NCBI GenBank assembly: GCA_023409535.1
Contig: JAEYGZ010000027.1
Location: 186,001 to 250,000, forward strand
Length of the DNA stretch: 64,000 nt
Source of the DNA: Bacillota bacterium
Lineage (GTDB): Bacteria > Bacillota > Clostridia > Lachnospirales > Lachnospiraceae
Reading direction: 5' to 3'
Part shown: in pieces, positions 35,244-43,857 of the stretch
How the letters are laid out: every line of letters begins with the position of its first letter
Position numbering within the stretch: the first letter of the stretch is position 1
Translations under genes and position numbers: made by a program
Notes under the pieces: generated by a model
The model's input: the letters and a program-made list of their open reading frames with translations, nothing else
Databases searched by the model: none
Told to the model about the DNA's origin: nothing

Positions 35244-36152
35244 ATGAAATGCAATTTATTTTCATTCGCTTGTGTAAGTTTTTTACTCATGGGGATTTTA
35301 TCAGGGTGCGGGGGACAAAAGGCGATCATCCTCGTAAACACTCTTGCCTTTGATCATGGAGATTTCGAAACCCTTCGGCTTGATTATGACGCAGATGATA
35401 TTCATGTTTTGGAAAGTGATGATGGAAAGGTGATATTAAAAGAATACATGAACGAGAATAAAAAAAGCTATTATGCCAGAACCTCCGCAAAAAACGGTGA
35501 ATTGCTGATTACAGAGGGGAATAGACCAAGGCGTTCCAGTTTTAAATCATATATTGAAATTTATATTCCGCAGGACTATACGGACAGCTTATCCCTGCAT
35601 TCCACAAGCGGAGCAATAAATTCGGAAATTGCCCTGAATTTATCAGGTGATTTCAGTGTTGATACTACAAGCGGCGTGGTGGAAATATCAAATACAAAGG
35701 CATTGAATGTAAAGATTACCAGTACAAATGGCAGTTTAAGCTTTGAAAACATTGATGCAGACGGGATAAACATACAGACTACCAATGCCGTAATCTCAAT
35801 GAATCAAATTAACGGAGCAATCAGTTATCAATCAAAGGGCGGGAAGCTGGCTGCTTCCGATCTGAGTGGTTCCGGCTCCTTTAACGCCTCCGGGGAGGGT
35901 TCCATAGATATTTCCTTTGCTGATGTGACAAGCGACATTTTCGCATACTCCAAAAATGGAACACTTGCGGTAACGCTTCCGAGTGGGCTTGCTTTCAAAT
36001 TTTCAGCAGCAACCAAAGAAGGCTCAATTGATATCTCTTTTGCAGACCAGCTTGTTGTTACTGATAACACTGCCGCCGGAACCGTTGGCGCTTCCCCTGA
36101 AATAGCCGTAGAACTGGAAACTCGAAATGGGCATATTAAAGTAACAAGGTGA
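35244..36152 (+). CDS. DUF4097-type beta-repeat lipoprotein
   Basis: 302 residues from ATG 35244 (AAGGAG at good distance; the ATG at 35208 lies in the operator). Signal peptide with lipobox ILSGC (Cys22), then a right-handed beta-repeat (DUF4097) region: repeated short strands rich in Ser, Thr, Asn and Gly, such as LHSTSGAINSEIAL, DTTSGVVEISN and ITSTNGSLSFENIDADGINI. There is no catalytic motif. Related proteins are associated with envelope-stress regulation in Bacillota. VTT and acyltransferase genes follow with four-base spacing and overlap, suggesting joint work at the membrane. Confidence 0.85.
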   Translation: MKCNLFSFACVSFLLMGILSGCGGQKAIILVNTLAFDHGDFETLRLDYDADDIHVLESDDGKVILKEYMNENKKSYYARTSAKNGELLITEGNRPRRSSFKSYIEIYIPQDYTDSLSLHSTSGAINSEIALNLSGDFSVDTTSGVVEISNTKALNVKITSTNGSLSFENIDADGINIQTTNAVISMNQINGAISYQSKGGKLAASDLSGSGSFNASGEGSIDISFADVTSDIFAYSKNGTLAVTLPSGLAFKFSAATKEGSIDISFADQLVVTDNTAAGTVGASPEIAVELETRNGHIKVTR

Positions 36153-36156
36153 GGAT

Positions 36157-36888
36157 ATGAAAAAGGACGATAAACCAACAAGAATATTAACCATGGTAAT
36201 TGCTGTCTTTTTTTCTCTGATGATTGCTTTGAGCCTGATTTCTCTCCCTTATATCAATCTTTTGTCAGAGACGGAAACACAGCAGACATTTAAAGCATGG
36301 GTTACTTCCCTTGGCGTAGGTGGATGGCTTCTTGTATTAAGTATTCAGATAGTACAGATAGTGATTGCATTTATTCCCGGCGAACCCGTTGAAATTTTGG
36401 CAGGAGTGCTGTACGGAGGTTTTGGCGGTCTGTTCCTTTGCTTGTTTGGGTGCTTGGTTGCTTCCTCCGGCGTTTTTATGCTTTCCAAAAGGTTTGGTAC
36501 GCCACTTGTATCAAAGCTGTTTACAAAAAGTAAACTTGATGAATTTGCTTTTCTGAAAAACGCCAAGAAACTGGAAACCATTGTTTTTATCCTGTTTTTA
36601 ATTCCGGGAACCCCAAAGGATATGTTGACGTATCTGGTTGGAACCAGTCCCATGAGGATAACACAATTTCTGGCCATTTCAACTTTTGCACGCATTCCCT
36701 CCGTCATATCCTCTACTTTTATCGGGTCCACCATACGGCAGGGGGAATGGGAAGCCGCTGCTCTAATTTTTGTTTTAACCGCCGTTTTGGGTATTGTGGG
36801 AATAAGGCATCAGGAAAGAATGGTCGGCTTCTGTAAAAGAATAAGCCGAAGAATGAAGGGTGCAGAACATGAAGAAGATCATCCATAA
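36157..36888 (+). CDS. VTT/TMEM64-family (TVP38, DedA-like) membrane protein
   Basis: 243 residues with about five to six membrane helices. The VTT domain spans about 60-190, with the family-type stretch FIPGEPVEILAGVLYGGFGG (about 71-90) and, later, FLIPGTPKDMLTYLVG. DedA/VTT proteins act as lipid scramblases or proton-coupled membrane transporters. The gene starts four bases after the lipoprotein stop and its last codons overlap the acyltransferase gene, so the three form one operon. A role in moving a lipid is inferred. Confidence 0.88.
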   Translation: MKKDDKPTRILTMVIAVFFSLMIALSLISLPYINLLSETETQQTFKAWVTSLGVGGWLLVLSIQIVQIVIAFIPGEPVEILAGVLYGGFGGLFLCLFGCLVASSGVFMLSKRFGTPLVSKLFTKSKLDEFAFLKNAKKLETIVFILFLIPGTPKDMLTYLVGTSPMRITQFLAISTFARIPSVISSTFIGSTIRQGEWEAAALIFVLTAVLGIVGIRHQERMVGFCKRISRRMKGAEHEEDHP

Positions 36889-38086
36889 GGGAACGGCTCT
36901 TGACTTGATACAAACAGCACATATGGAAAGTCACATTCCCATTGTGTATTGCCATATGGTGCTTGATACAGCGATTGACGTTAGTCGACTGAAACAAGCG
37001 GTAGGATACACAGCAGAAATTGTTCCGCAAATTCTATGCCGGTATAACAAAATAAAAAATGCATGGGTTCCGGCAAAGTATGATAGTAACTCGGTGGTCA
37101 AAATTGTTTCAGAAAAGAAACGTTATGAGGGTTTGGTTTGGGATTTATGCACAGGCCCGCAACTGAAAATCAATATCTATCATCAAGATGCTGGAGATAG
37201 TCTGCAAATAGGTATGAGCCACATTTTATCCGACGGAGCAGGATTGAAACTGTACCTTGCGCTGCTATGCAAATTCTATAATAAGCAGGATTCGCAGGCC
37301 GCCAGTGAAGTAAATTCCCGAAGTGTGATTCCGTTGCTTTTTCATACCGCTGTTCAAAGATTACCGCACATCAGCAAACGCATTGATAAAGGGAATATCC
37401 CGGCTGTTCTGCCGGCAGAACAAGACAACGGATTTCTTCAATCCTTAAAGGTTACATTATCCGAGGAACAATTTAAAATGATTCAGACGAAGGTAAAAAA
37501 TCTGCAAGTTACTATGAATGATGTTTTTATGGCTTCCTATACCTATGCTTTGAAACCATTTATCATACAGGACGAAATTATATTATCCTGTCCAGCCGAT
37601 TTAAGAAAATTCAGAACACCAGATGGAAAACTAACGATTGCCAATATGACAGGTAAATATTTGTGCCGCATTTCTCTTGCGAAAGACGATGGATTAAGAG
37701 AAATCGCATTAGCAGTACATCAGGAAATGGAACGGCAAAAATTGCACTACGACTGTTTTCATTTCATTCTGCTTCTGCAAATATTACACGCGATACTGCC
37801 GGCCAATCTATTACGGCTTATCACGAACCCCTTTTACTCCGCCCCGCCAACTTCTTACACCAATGTGGGGACGATTGATGAAAAGAAGATATTTTTTCAG
37901 GGAATGTCTATCAAAGAGTGCTATTTATGCGGCACATACAGGCAAGCCCCCTCTTTTCAGGTTTCCATCAGCACCTACAAGAATGTTTGCACATTGGCCG
38001 CAAATATGTGCGGTACAAAAAAGCAGAAAATTACCGGGCTGCAATTATTGAATAGAATGAAGTCCGCCTTATTGTGCAGGCTATAA
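36869..38086 (+). CDS. Condensation-domain-like acyltransferase
   Basis: 405 residues from ATG 36869 (AGGG eight bases upstream; the GTG at 36860 is also possible). The sequence resembles the CoA-dependent acyltransferase superfamily (NRPS condensation, PapA, alcohol acetyltransferase). The active-site motif is SHILSDGAG, an H-x-x-x-D-G form, about residue 110. A C-terminal substrate-tunnel motif NVGTIDEKKIF and a hydrophobic stretch (ILLLQILHAILPANLLRL) are also seen. It probably acylates a small molecule or lipid. No NRPS modules accompany it. Confidence 0.8.
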   Translation: MKKIIHKGTALDLIQTAHMESHIPIVYCHMVLDTAIDVSRLKQAVGYTAEIVPQILCRYNKIKNAWVPAKYDSNSVVKIVSEKKRYEGLVWDLCTGPQLKINIYHQDAGDSLQIGMSHILSDGAGLKLYLALLCKFYNKQDSQAASEVNSRSVIPLLFHTAVQRLPHISKRIDKGNIPAVLPAEQDNGFLQSLKVTLSEEQFKMIQTKVKNLQVTMNDVFMASYTYALKPFIIQDEIILSCPADLRKFRTPDGKLTIANMTGKYLCRISLAKDDGLREIALAVHQEMERQKLHYDCFHFILLLQILHAILPANLLRLITNPFYSAPPTSYTNVGTIDEKKIFFQGMSIKECYLCGTYRQAPSFQVSISTYKNVCTLAANMCGTKKQKITGLQLLNRMKSALLCRL

Positions 38087-38125
38087 AACGAAACGAAACA
38101 AAACAACAGAAAGGAGAATCAGCAC

Positions 38126-38224
38126 ATGGAATTGAAATCACTGTCTTTATTATTAATTCCAGTGCTCCTTACCATGCTAATCGGAATTTTTATTGGCGGA
38201 AATTACCGAAAAGATATGCCTTAA
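38126..38224 (+). CDS. 32-residue membrane peptide
   Basis: AAGGAG (38111-38116) is nine bases before ATG 38126. The 32 residues run MELKSLSLLLIPVLLTM, then a hydrophobic stretch and a charged end (NYRKDMP). It is one hydrophobic helix with a basic C-terminus. It sits 39 bases after the acyltransferase and before feoA, so it belongs to the tetR-acyltransferase cluster or stands alone. Small single-helix proteins often partner larger membrane proteins; the partner here could be the VTT protein. The ribosome binding site is the main support. Confidence 0.65.
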   Translation: MELKSLSLLLIPVLLTMLIGIFIGGNYRKDMP

Positions 38225-38250
38225 TTTCAGAACCTTTGCTTCCGCTTAAC

Positions 38251-38308
38251 ATATCATGGTATTACATGATATTAGCAGCATGCAAGAAAGTTACTTTAAG
38301 CTAACTTT
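38251..38308 (+). promoter_or_regulatory. feoA control region: hairpin-like repeat and metal-regulon site 2
   Basis: ATATCATG-gtatta-CATGATAT (38251-38272) is a perfect inverted repeat. Downstream, AAGTTACTTTAAGCTAACTT (38288-38307) is the second case of AAGTTA-N8-TAACTT, as before DUF3793. No clear -35/-10 pair is seen; TTGCTT (38236) with TATTAC (38260) is a weak option. The site lies 29 bases before the feoA start codon. Confidence 0.7.
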
Positions 38309-38336
38309 TTCAATGCTGGTTTAACGGAGGTTATTT

Positions 38337-38582
38337 ATGTTGAAGCTGAACGATGTTTCCGTGGGGAAATACGCAATCGTACATGACCTAAGTGCAACGG
38401 AGATATTAAGGGAAAGAATGCTGGCACTGGGACTGACCAGAGGTGCGAAGGTGGAAGTGATCAGGAGGGGACCGTCCGGGGATCCCACAGTTTACGGCAT
38501 TCGCGGAACGATGATAGCGCTTCGAAAGGAAGAGGCATCTTTAATCACTGTAGTGGAACAAGGAGGTCTGTTATGGGATTAA
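38337..38582 (+). CDS. feoA: FeoA, ferrous iron transport SH3-like protein
   Basis: 81 residues. The SH3-like fold shows LGLTRGAKVEVIRRGPSGDPTVYGIRGTMIALRKEEA, typical of FeoA. It associates with FeoB at the cytoplasmic face and modulates Fe2+ uptake. GGAGG lies seven bases before ATG, and the last 10 bases overlap feoB. Confidence 0.95.
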   Translation: MLKLNDVSVGKYAIVHDLSATEILRERMLALGLTRGAKVEVIRRGPSGDPTVYGIRGTMIALRKEEASLITVVEQGGLLWD

Positions 38583-40699
38583 CCTTCCAATCTACACAGG
38601 GTGATGCCTTGGCGGATGTACCTGATATCGGGAAAAAGGATGGGCAGTATGTTATTGCACTGGCAGGAAATCCAAACACCGGTAAGAGCACAGTATTTAA
38701 CGCCCTTACCGGGCTCCACCAGCATACGGGAAACTGGCCGGGAAAAACTGTGGTGAATGCCAGAGGTGAATATGTTTACAATGGGAAGAAGTTCGTACTG
38801 ATGGATTTACCCGGGACCTATTCCCTGTTTGCAGCTTCTGTGGAAGAGGAGGTCGCGCGCGATTTTTTATGCTTTGGTAATTCGGATGCCGTAATTGTGG
38901 TAGCGGATGCGACCTGTCTTGAACGGAATTTAAATCTTGTCTATCAGGTGATGGAGCTGACGAATCACATGGTATTATGCATTAATCTGATGGATGAGGC
39001 GCTTAAGAAGAAGATTAAGATTGATGCCGCAGGGCTTGAGAAGGAGCTTGGTATTCCGGTTGTTTTATGCTCTGCCCGTAACAAAGCGGGAATCGACGAG
39101 CTTATGAGCTCGGTATCAAAGGTTGCGGAGGGAGGGATCATCCCTCAACCCAACTGCATAAAATATCACAGTGATCTGGAAGCCAGAATACAACTGCTGC
39201 AGGCCTTTATCGAGGAGAAGGTAAACGATGTAAGCTCAAGATGGCTGTCTTTAAGGATTATCGACGGTGACGAAAAGCTTCTTCATTCCATTGCACAGAA
39301 TTCGCAGCTGCAGGCGCAGAGTACGGAGGCGGAGATAGCGCAGACTGCGATTACAATCGATGACCGTAGCGCTGTCAGGGATATGATTGCTGAAGCGATT
39401 TATCAAAAGGCGGAAGAGATCAAAGAAAGATTTATAACGGAAGGAACAAAACCAAACAACAGAGACCGGAAGATTGATAATATCATTACTTCAAGAGCCG
39501 CAGGCATTCCAATCATGCTTGCGCTATTGGCGATGGTCTTCTGGATTACCATTACCGGAGCCAATGTACCGTCAGCAATCCTTGCAGATGTTCTGTTTGG
39601 GGCAGGAGACAAATTATCGGCATTTTTAGTAAATATCAACGCTCCGGACTGGTTTCACGGCATCTTTGTCCTTGGTTTATACAGAACGCTTGCCTGGGTG
39701 GTATCTGTTATGCTTCCTCCCATGGCAATCTTCTTTCCTCTGTTTACCTTGCTGGAGGATCTGGGGTATCTTCCCAGAGTAGCCTTTAATCTTGATCATT
39801 TGTTTAAAAAGGCCTGTGCACATGGAAAGCAGTGTCTTACCATGTGCATGGGATTGGGTTGCAATGCGGCAGGAATTACCGCCTGCAGAATTATTGAATC
39901 TCCAAGGGAGAGACTGATTGCAATTCTGACCAATAACTTTGTTCCCTGCAACGGCAGATTTCCCACGCTAATTGCAATCTCCTCCATATTTCTGTTATCC
40001 TTCAAAGGAGCCGGTATAGGGATATTACCGGCATTGTTGGTCACTGCCCTGGTTATCATCGGAATTGCGGTTACACTTTCCGTATCCTATCTGCTGTCCA
40101 AGACCATATTGAGAGGAGTGCCCTCCACCTTCACGCTGGAGCTGCCCCCCTACCGTGTCCCTAAAATCGGCCGGGTGCTATATACCTCTGTCATAGACAG
40201 AACCATATTCGTTCTATGGAGGGCGGTAATCGTTGCGGCACCTGCCGGTGCCATAACCTGGCTGTTTGGAAACATTTATATCGGAGATTTGAGCATCCTG
40301 GGCCATGCGGCCGCATTCTTTGATCCGGCGGCGAAAATGATAGGGCTTGACGGGTTTATCCTGATTGCATTCCTTCTTGCACTTCCTGCCAATGAAATTA
40401 TGCTTCCAATTCTTCTGATGGCATATCTTTCAACCGGAGCAATGGTCGAATTCGACAGCTTGGATTCCCTTAAGACAATCTTGCAGGAGCACGGCTGGAC
40501 TTCTCTGACTGCCTTGAATACAATGCTCTTCTCATTGCTTCATTGGCCTTGTGCAACCACCTTGCTTACCATTAAGAAGGAAACCGGAAGCCTGAAGTGG
40601 ACGGCGCTTTCCGCTCTGATCCCTACCGGTATCGCAATAATTGTCTGCCTGGTAACAACCCTCCTCTATCGACTCGTCAATCTCCTTTGGATGGCATAA
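38573..40699 (+). CDS. feoB: FeoB, ferrous iron transporter
   Basis: 708 residues. N-terminal G-protein domain: G1 GNPNTGKST (about 32-40), G3 DLPGTYSL, G4 NLMDE and G5 SARNK. A linker and then eight or more membrane helices follow, including the Gate motif MGLGCNAAGITACRII and the later FVPCNGRFPT. It imports Fe2+ across the membrane with GTP hydrolysis. It is translated with feoA and sits behind an operator shared with the flavodoxin operon, so it should be derepressed in iron-poor cells. Confidence 0.95.
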   Translation: MGLTFQSTQGDALADVPDIGKKDGQYVIALAGNPNTGKSTVFNALTGLHQHTGNWPGKTVVNARGEYVYNGKKFVLMDLPGTYSLFAASVEEEVARDFLCFGNSDAVIVVADATCLERNLNLVYQVMELTNHMVLCINLMDEALKKKIKIDAAGLEKELGIPVVLCSARNKAGIDELMSSVSKVAEGGIIPQPNCIKYHSDLEARIQLLQAFIEEKVNDVSSRWLSLRIIDGDEKLLHSIAQNSQLQAQSTEAEIAQTAITIDDRSAVRDMIAEAIYQKAEEIKERFITEGTKPNNRDRKIDNIITSRAAGIPIMLALLAMVFWITITGANVPSAILADVLFGAGDKLSAFLVNINAPDWFHGIFVLGLYRTLAWVVSVMLPPMAIFFPLFTLLEDLGYLPRVAFNLDHLFKKACAHGKQCLTMCMGLGCNAAGITACRIIESPRERLIAILTNNFVPCNGRFPTLIAISSIFLLSFKGAGIGILPALLVTALVIIGIAVTLSVSYLLSKTILRGVPSTFTLELPPYRVPKIGRVLYTSVIDRTIFVLWRAVIVAAPAGAITWLFGNIYIGDLSILGHAAAFFDPAAKMIGLDGFILIAFLLALPANEIMLPILLMAYLSTGAMVEFDSLDSLKTILQEHGWTSLTALNTMLFSLLHWPCATTLLTIKKETGSLKWTALSALIPTGIAIIVCLVTTLLYRLVNLLWMA

Positions 40700-40712
40700 T
40701 CCAAAGACGATA

Positions 40713-40776
40713 CAGCCCTGCTTCCGGGAAGGAATTAGTCAGTATGCGGCTGGTTCCTGACCGGACGGGGCTGCTT
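40713..40776 (+). terminator. Candidate terminator after feoB
   Basis: CAGCCCTG (40713-40720) pairs with CGGGGCTG (40766-40773, one wobble), with inner CCGG pairing, followed by CTTTG. The tail is short, so support is moderate. Confidence 0.35.
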
Positions 40777-40781
40777 TGATA

Positions 40782-40810
40782 TTGACAAATTGGGAAGATA
40801 ATTGTAGTAT
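40782..40810 (+). promoter_or_regulatory. Promoter of the MFS-ROK genes
   Basis: Perfect TTGACA (40782-40787), an exact 17-bp spacer and TAGTAT (40805-40810). Confidence 0.75.
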
Positions 40811-40908
40811 TAATAAATAGACTTTATAAAGTACATTTATTAATGGTTCAAATACGTAAAAGTGTGAAACTGACAGGAAGCTTTTCACGCTTGGAAAGAG
40901 GATTTACT

Positions 40909-42120
40909 ATGGCGACTTGGTTTTTAGTTATTATTTATCTGTCATTTATCAGCCTGGGGCTTCCGGATTCCCTGCTTGGCTCGGCATGGCCTGTAATGAG
41001 GCCGGAGCTGGGGGCATCCTTAGGCTCTGCGGGATTAATATCCATGATTATAGCAGGAGGGACAATCGTCTCCAGTTTGGCAAGCGGAGCTGTGGTTCGG
41101 CGTCTGGGAACCGGTAAGGTAACCCTGATCAGCTGCTTCCTGACAGCAGGGGCATTGCTTGGCTTCTCGGCGGCACCCTCGCTGGTCTGGCTGGCTGTTT
41201 TGGCAATCCCCCTTGGCCTTGGCGGGGGTTCGGTGGATGCAGCGCTGAATCATTATGTAGCTCAGAATTATAAGGCCCATCACATGAACTGGCTGCACTG
41301 CTTTTGGGGGGTAGGAGCAACCGCGGGACCGATTATTATGTCTGCATTTATTGCGCATAACAGTTCCTGGAGAGGAGGCTACCAGACGGTTTCGATTCTC
41401 CAGTTTCTCCTGGTGATTATTTTGTTTGCCGCACTTCCTTTATGGAAGCGGGTTGCAGAGCATCATAAGCTTCAGAATACACAGAGCATCCCTTCTGCTG
41501 AGGACCATCCGGCAGAGGAGCATCCCAAAACCAAGGTACTTGATATCAGGGGTGTGAAACCTACGCTGGCTGCTTTTCTGCTATATTGCGGCGCTGAGAG
41601 CCTGGTTGGCTTATGGGGTGCCAGCTATCTTGTGGGTACCAGACACATTCCCGCAGAGACGGCTGCCGGTTGGATTTCTTTATATTACGGCGGAATTACG
41701 GTCGGAAGATTGGTTACCGGCTTTATTACACTCAGAATCAGCAATCGCGTATTAATCCGCTGCGGGCAGATGGCTGCCATTGCCGGAGGAATCACTCTGC
41801 TGCTGCCTCTGCCGGCGGTAGTTTCCCTGATTGGGTTGATTCTGATCGGACTTGGGCTTGCCCCTATTTACCCCGGGCTTATTCATGAGACGCCGGCACG
41901 GTTTGGAAGTGAAAATTCCGCAAAGCTGATAGGATATCAGATGGCGGTGGCATATACGGGTACTACCTTTCTGCCCCCGATTTTCGGAGCTGTAGCTGCT
42001 AAAACGAGTATCGCTTTATTCCCTTTTGTGGCACTTGCATTCCTGATTATCATGCTGTTAAGTGCAGAGAAGGTAAATCTTGTTCTGGATAAAAAAGCGG
42101 AGATAAAAACTCAGGCATGA
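40909..42120 (+). CDS. MFS transporter, FHS/fucose-permease-like
   Basis: 403 residues from ATG 40909 (AAAGAGGA six bases before). An in-frame ATG at 40843 has no binding site and would add a charged, non-family N-terminus. About twelve membrane helices, with LPDSLLGSAWPVMRPELG after helix 1, and loop RRLGTGKVTL between helices 2 and 3. It resembles sugar permeases of the FHS family. The ROK regulator follows after about 50 bases and may respond to the transported sugar. Confidence 0.85.
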   Translation: MATWFLVIIYLSFISLGLPDSLLGSAWPVMRPELGASLGSAGLISMIIAGGTIVSSLASGAVVRRLGTGKVTLISCFLTAGALLGFSAAPSLVWLAVLAIPLGLGGGSVDAALNHYVAQNYKAHHMNWLHCFWGVGATAGPIIMSAFIAHNSSWRGGYQTVSILQFLLVIILFAALPLWKRVAEHHKLQNTQSIPSAEDHPAEEHPKTKVLDIRGVKPTLAAFLLYCGAESLVGLWGASYLVGTRHIPAETAAGWISLYYGGITVGRLVTGFITLRISNRVLIRCGQMAAIAGGITLLLPLPAVVSLIGLILIGLGLAPIYPGLIHETPARFGSENSAKLIGYQMAVAYTGTTFLPPIFGAVAAKTSIALFPFVALAFLIIMLLSAEKVNLVLDKKAEIKTQA

Positions 42121-42169
42121 TTCAAATCTGGTTATGAAATGTCTTATTACCTGGAAAGGGGTACAGGAT

Positions 42170-43165
42170 ATGAGCAAGAAAATTAATATGATCAAAGACC
42201 TAAATATAAATAAGGTTCGCAGCGCCCTGAAAAAGCTTGGAATTGCTACAAAGCCCCAGCTGGCAGAGCACACAGGCCTCAGTGTGGTTACGGTTAATTC
42301 CCTGGTAAATACGTTGATTGCTTCGGGGGAAATCCTTACCCATGAGACCCTGAATTCCGAAGGCGGGCGTCCTGCGGCTTCCTTTCGTTATAATAGTGAA
42401 TACCGTCTGGTTCTGATGATATACATGCATGAATACCGCGGACAGGATACGGCTTTTTACTGCGTCGTGAATTTGCGGGGAGAGGTAATGGAAAGGGAGA
42501 AACACCTTTTATCCGATGTTCGGGTGGATAGCTTTGATTCTCATATCAGTGAATTCATCAAAAAATTTACACAGATTAAGGCGATCTGCTTTGGAATTCC
42601 CGGGGATGAAGTAAATCAGAGGCTGATGATCATTGATTATATCAATCTGAGAGAGCAATCGCTGTCAGGTCATATCAGCGAACGCTTCCACTTGCCTGTC
42701 CTGGTTGAAAATGATATTAATGCGGCGGTTTTGGGATATTGCCATCGAAATGATATCCCGAAGGATCAATGCGCCGTCGGCATTTACTTCCCGGACAAGT
42801 ATCCGCCGGGGGCAGGAATTTATGTGAACGGTGATGTTTTCAAAGGAAGAGACGGACTGGCCGGCGAGATCAAATACCTTCCCTTCGGAATTGATTGGGA
42901 GACATTTGATTATGCGCCGAAAAAAGTGGAAGAGGTTATGGTGAAAACCGTTCGTGCATTTTTATGTATGTATAATCCGGACAGAATTGTCCTGTATGGG
43001 GAGAGTGTCGGTCCGGATATCATAACAAAAATCCGTGAAAGCTGTTTGTCATCTGTGGAACAGATCATGCTCCCACAAATTATTATTTCCGCAGATTTAA
43101 ATATCGATTTTGAAGCCGGAATCAAGCAGATTGCCATGCGCATGATAGATAAGCCGCAGGCTTAG
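42170..43165 (+). CDS. ROK-family transcriptional regulator
   Basis: 331 residues from ATG 42170 (AAAGGGG and CAGG just upstream). N-terminal winged helix: NKVRSALKKLGIATKPQLAE, then SVVTVNSLVNTLIASGEI and GRPAASFRYN. The sugar-kinase-like core has VLVENDINAAVLGY (about 179-192) and GDVFKGRDGLAGEIKYLPFG, close to ROK regulators such as XylR or NagC. The zinc-binding Cys cluster of ROK kinases is not obvious. Likely a repressor that senses a sugar and controls the MFS gene. Its end lies 24 bases from the convergent metal regulator. Confidence 0.88.
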   Translation: MSKKINMIKDLNINKVRSALKKLGIATKPQLAEHTGLSVVTVNSLVNTLIASGEILTHETLNSEGGRPAASFRYNSEYRLVLMIYMHEYRGQDTAFYCVVNLRGEVMEREKHLLSDVRVDSFDSHISEFIKKFTQIKAICFGIPGDEVNQRLMIIDYINLREQSLSGHISERFHLPVLVENDINAAVLGYCHRNDIPKDQCAVGIYFPDKYPPGAGIYVNGDVFKGRDGLAGEIKYLPFGIDWETFDYAPKKVEEVMVKTVRAFLCMYNPDRIVLYGESVGPDIITKIRESCLSSVEQIMLPQIIISADLNIDFEAGIKQIAMRMIDKPQA

Positions 43166-43189
43166 TCCTGGCAATTTTATGCTTCCATG

Positions 43190-43654
43190 TCATCTTTGCG
43201 TTCTGAACTGCTGAAACTGCTCCAGCAAATCCGGATTCTCGTGAAAGAAATCAAGTAAATCCTGGAAACCGCACAGGATTTCCGCGTTAATTGTATGCTC
43301 GACCTTCTCGGTCTCTTCTAACAGGTCATGTTCAATATTTAAAAATCTTAAGAAATTTTCAACCAGATTGTGGCGGGCAATTAATTCTTCGCCCTTTTTT
43401 AAGCCGGAAGGCTGCATCAGGATCACACCATACCGCTCGTACTTGATTAAGTTCCTATAGGACAGCTTCTTTACCATTCTAGTCACGGACGGCGGCTGAA
43501 CATTCAAAGCGATCGCCAGGTCATTCACTCTGGTAAAGCCGTTTGCCGTTGAAAGGCGGTAGATCATCTCCAGATAATCCTCGGCAGAGGGTGTTAAGAG
43601 CTCGTGTTCATTTTTCATATATTCCCGGAAGGTATAAAACTCATGCTCTGACAT
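43190..43654 (-). CDS. MntR/DtxR-family metal-dependent transcriptional regulator
   Basis: 154 residues. Winged helix (RVNDLAIALNVQPPSVTRMVKKL) and dimerisation domain, no SH3 domain, as in MntR. Metal ligands align with MntR: Asp26 and Glu29 in AEDYLEM (for D8/E11), His95 in ARHNL (H77), Glu116, Glu119 and His120 in ETEKVEH (E99/E102/H103). No Cys/Met ligands typical of iron-sensing DtxR/IdeR are in place, so Mn2+ may be sensed, though Fe2+ can also activate. It is a good candidate for binding the AAGTTA-N8-TAACTT sites before feoA and DUF3793. Its own promoter region shows no such site. Confidence 0.92.
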   Translation of the reverse strand: MSEHEFYTFREYMKNEHELLTPSAEDYLEMIYRLSTANGFTRVNDLAIALNVQPPSVTRMVKKLSYRNLIKYERYGVILMQPSGLKKGEELIARHNLVENFLRFLNIEHDLLEETEKVEHTINAEILCGFQDLLDFFHENPDLLEQFQQFRTQR

Positions 43655-43857
43655 TTCTACCGGTCCCCCTTTCCCTTATAAAGTATATATATGTTCCTCC
43701 CGCAGGGTTTAAGATTGGCAAATTATTTAATTGATTTAATAAGTTATTAAACAAAACGTAAATAAAATGTCTACAAATTGACGTTTTTATATGTTATGAT
43801 AGCATTGTGTTCTTAAATTACATTTCCCTTCGGGGAAATATAAAGAGGGTGTGAATT

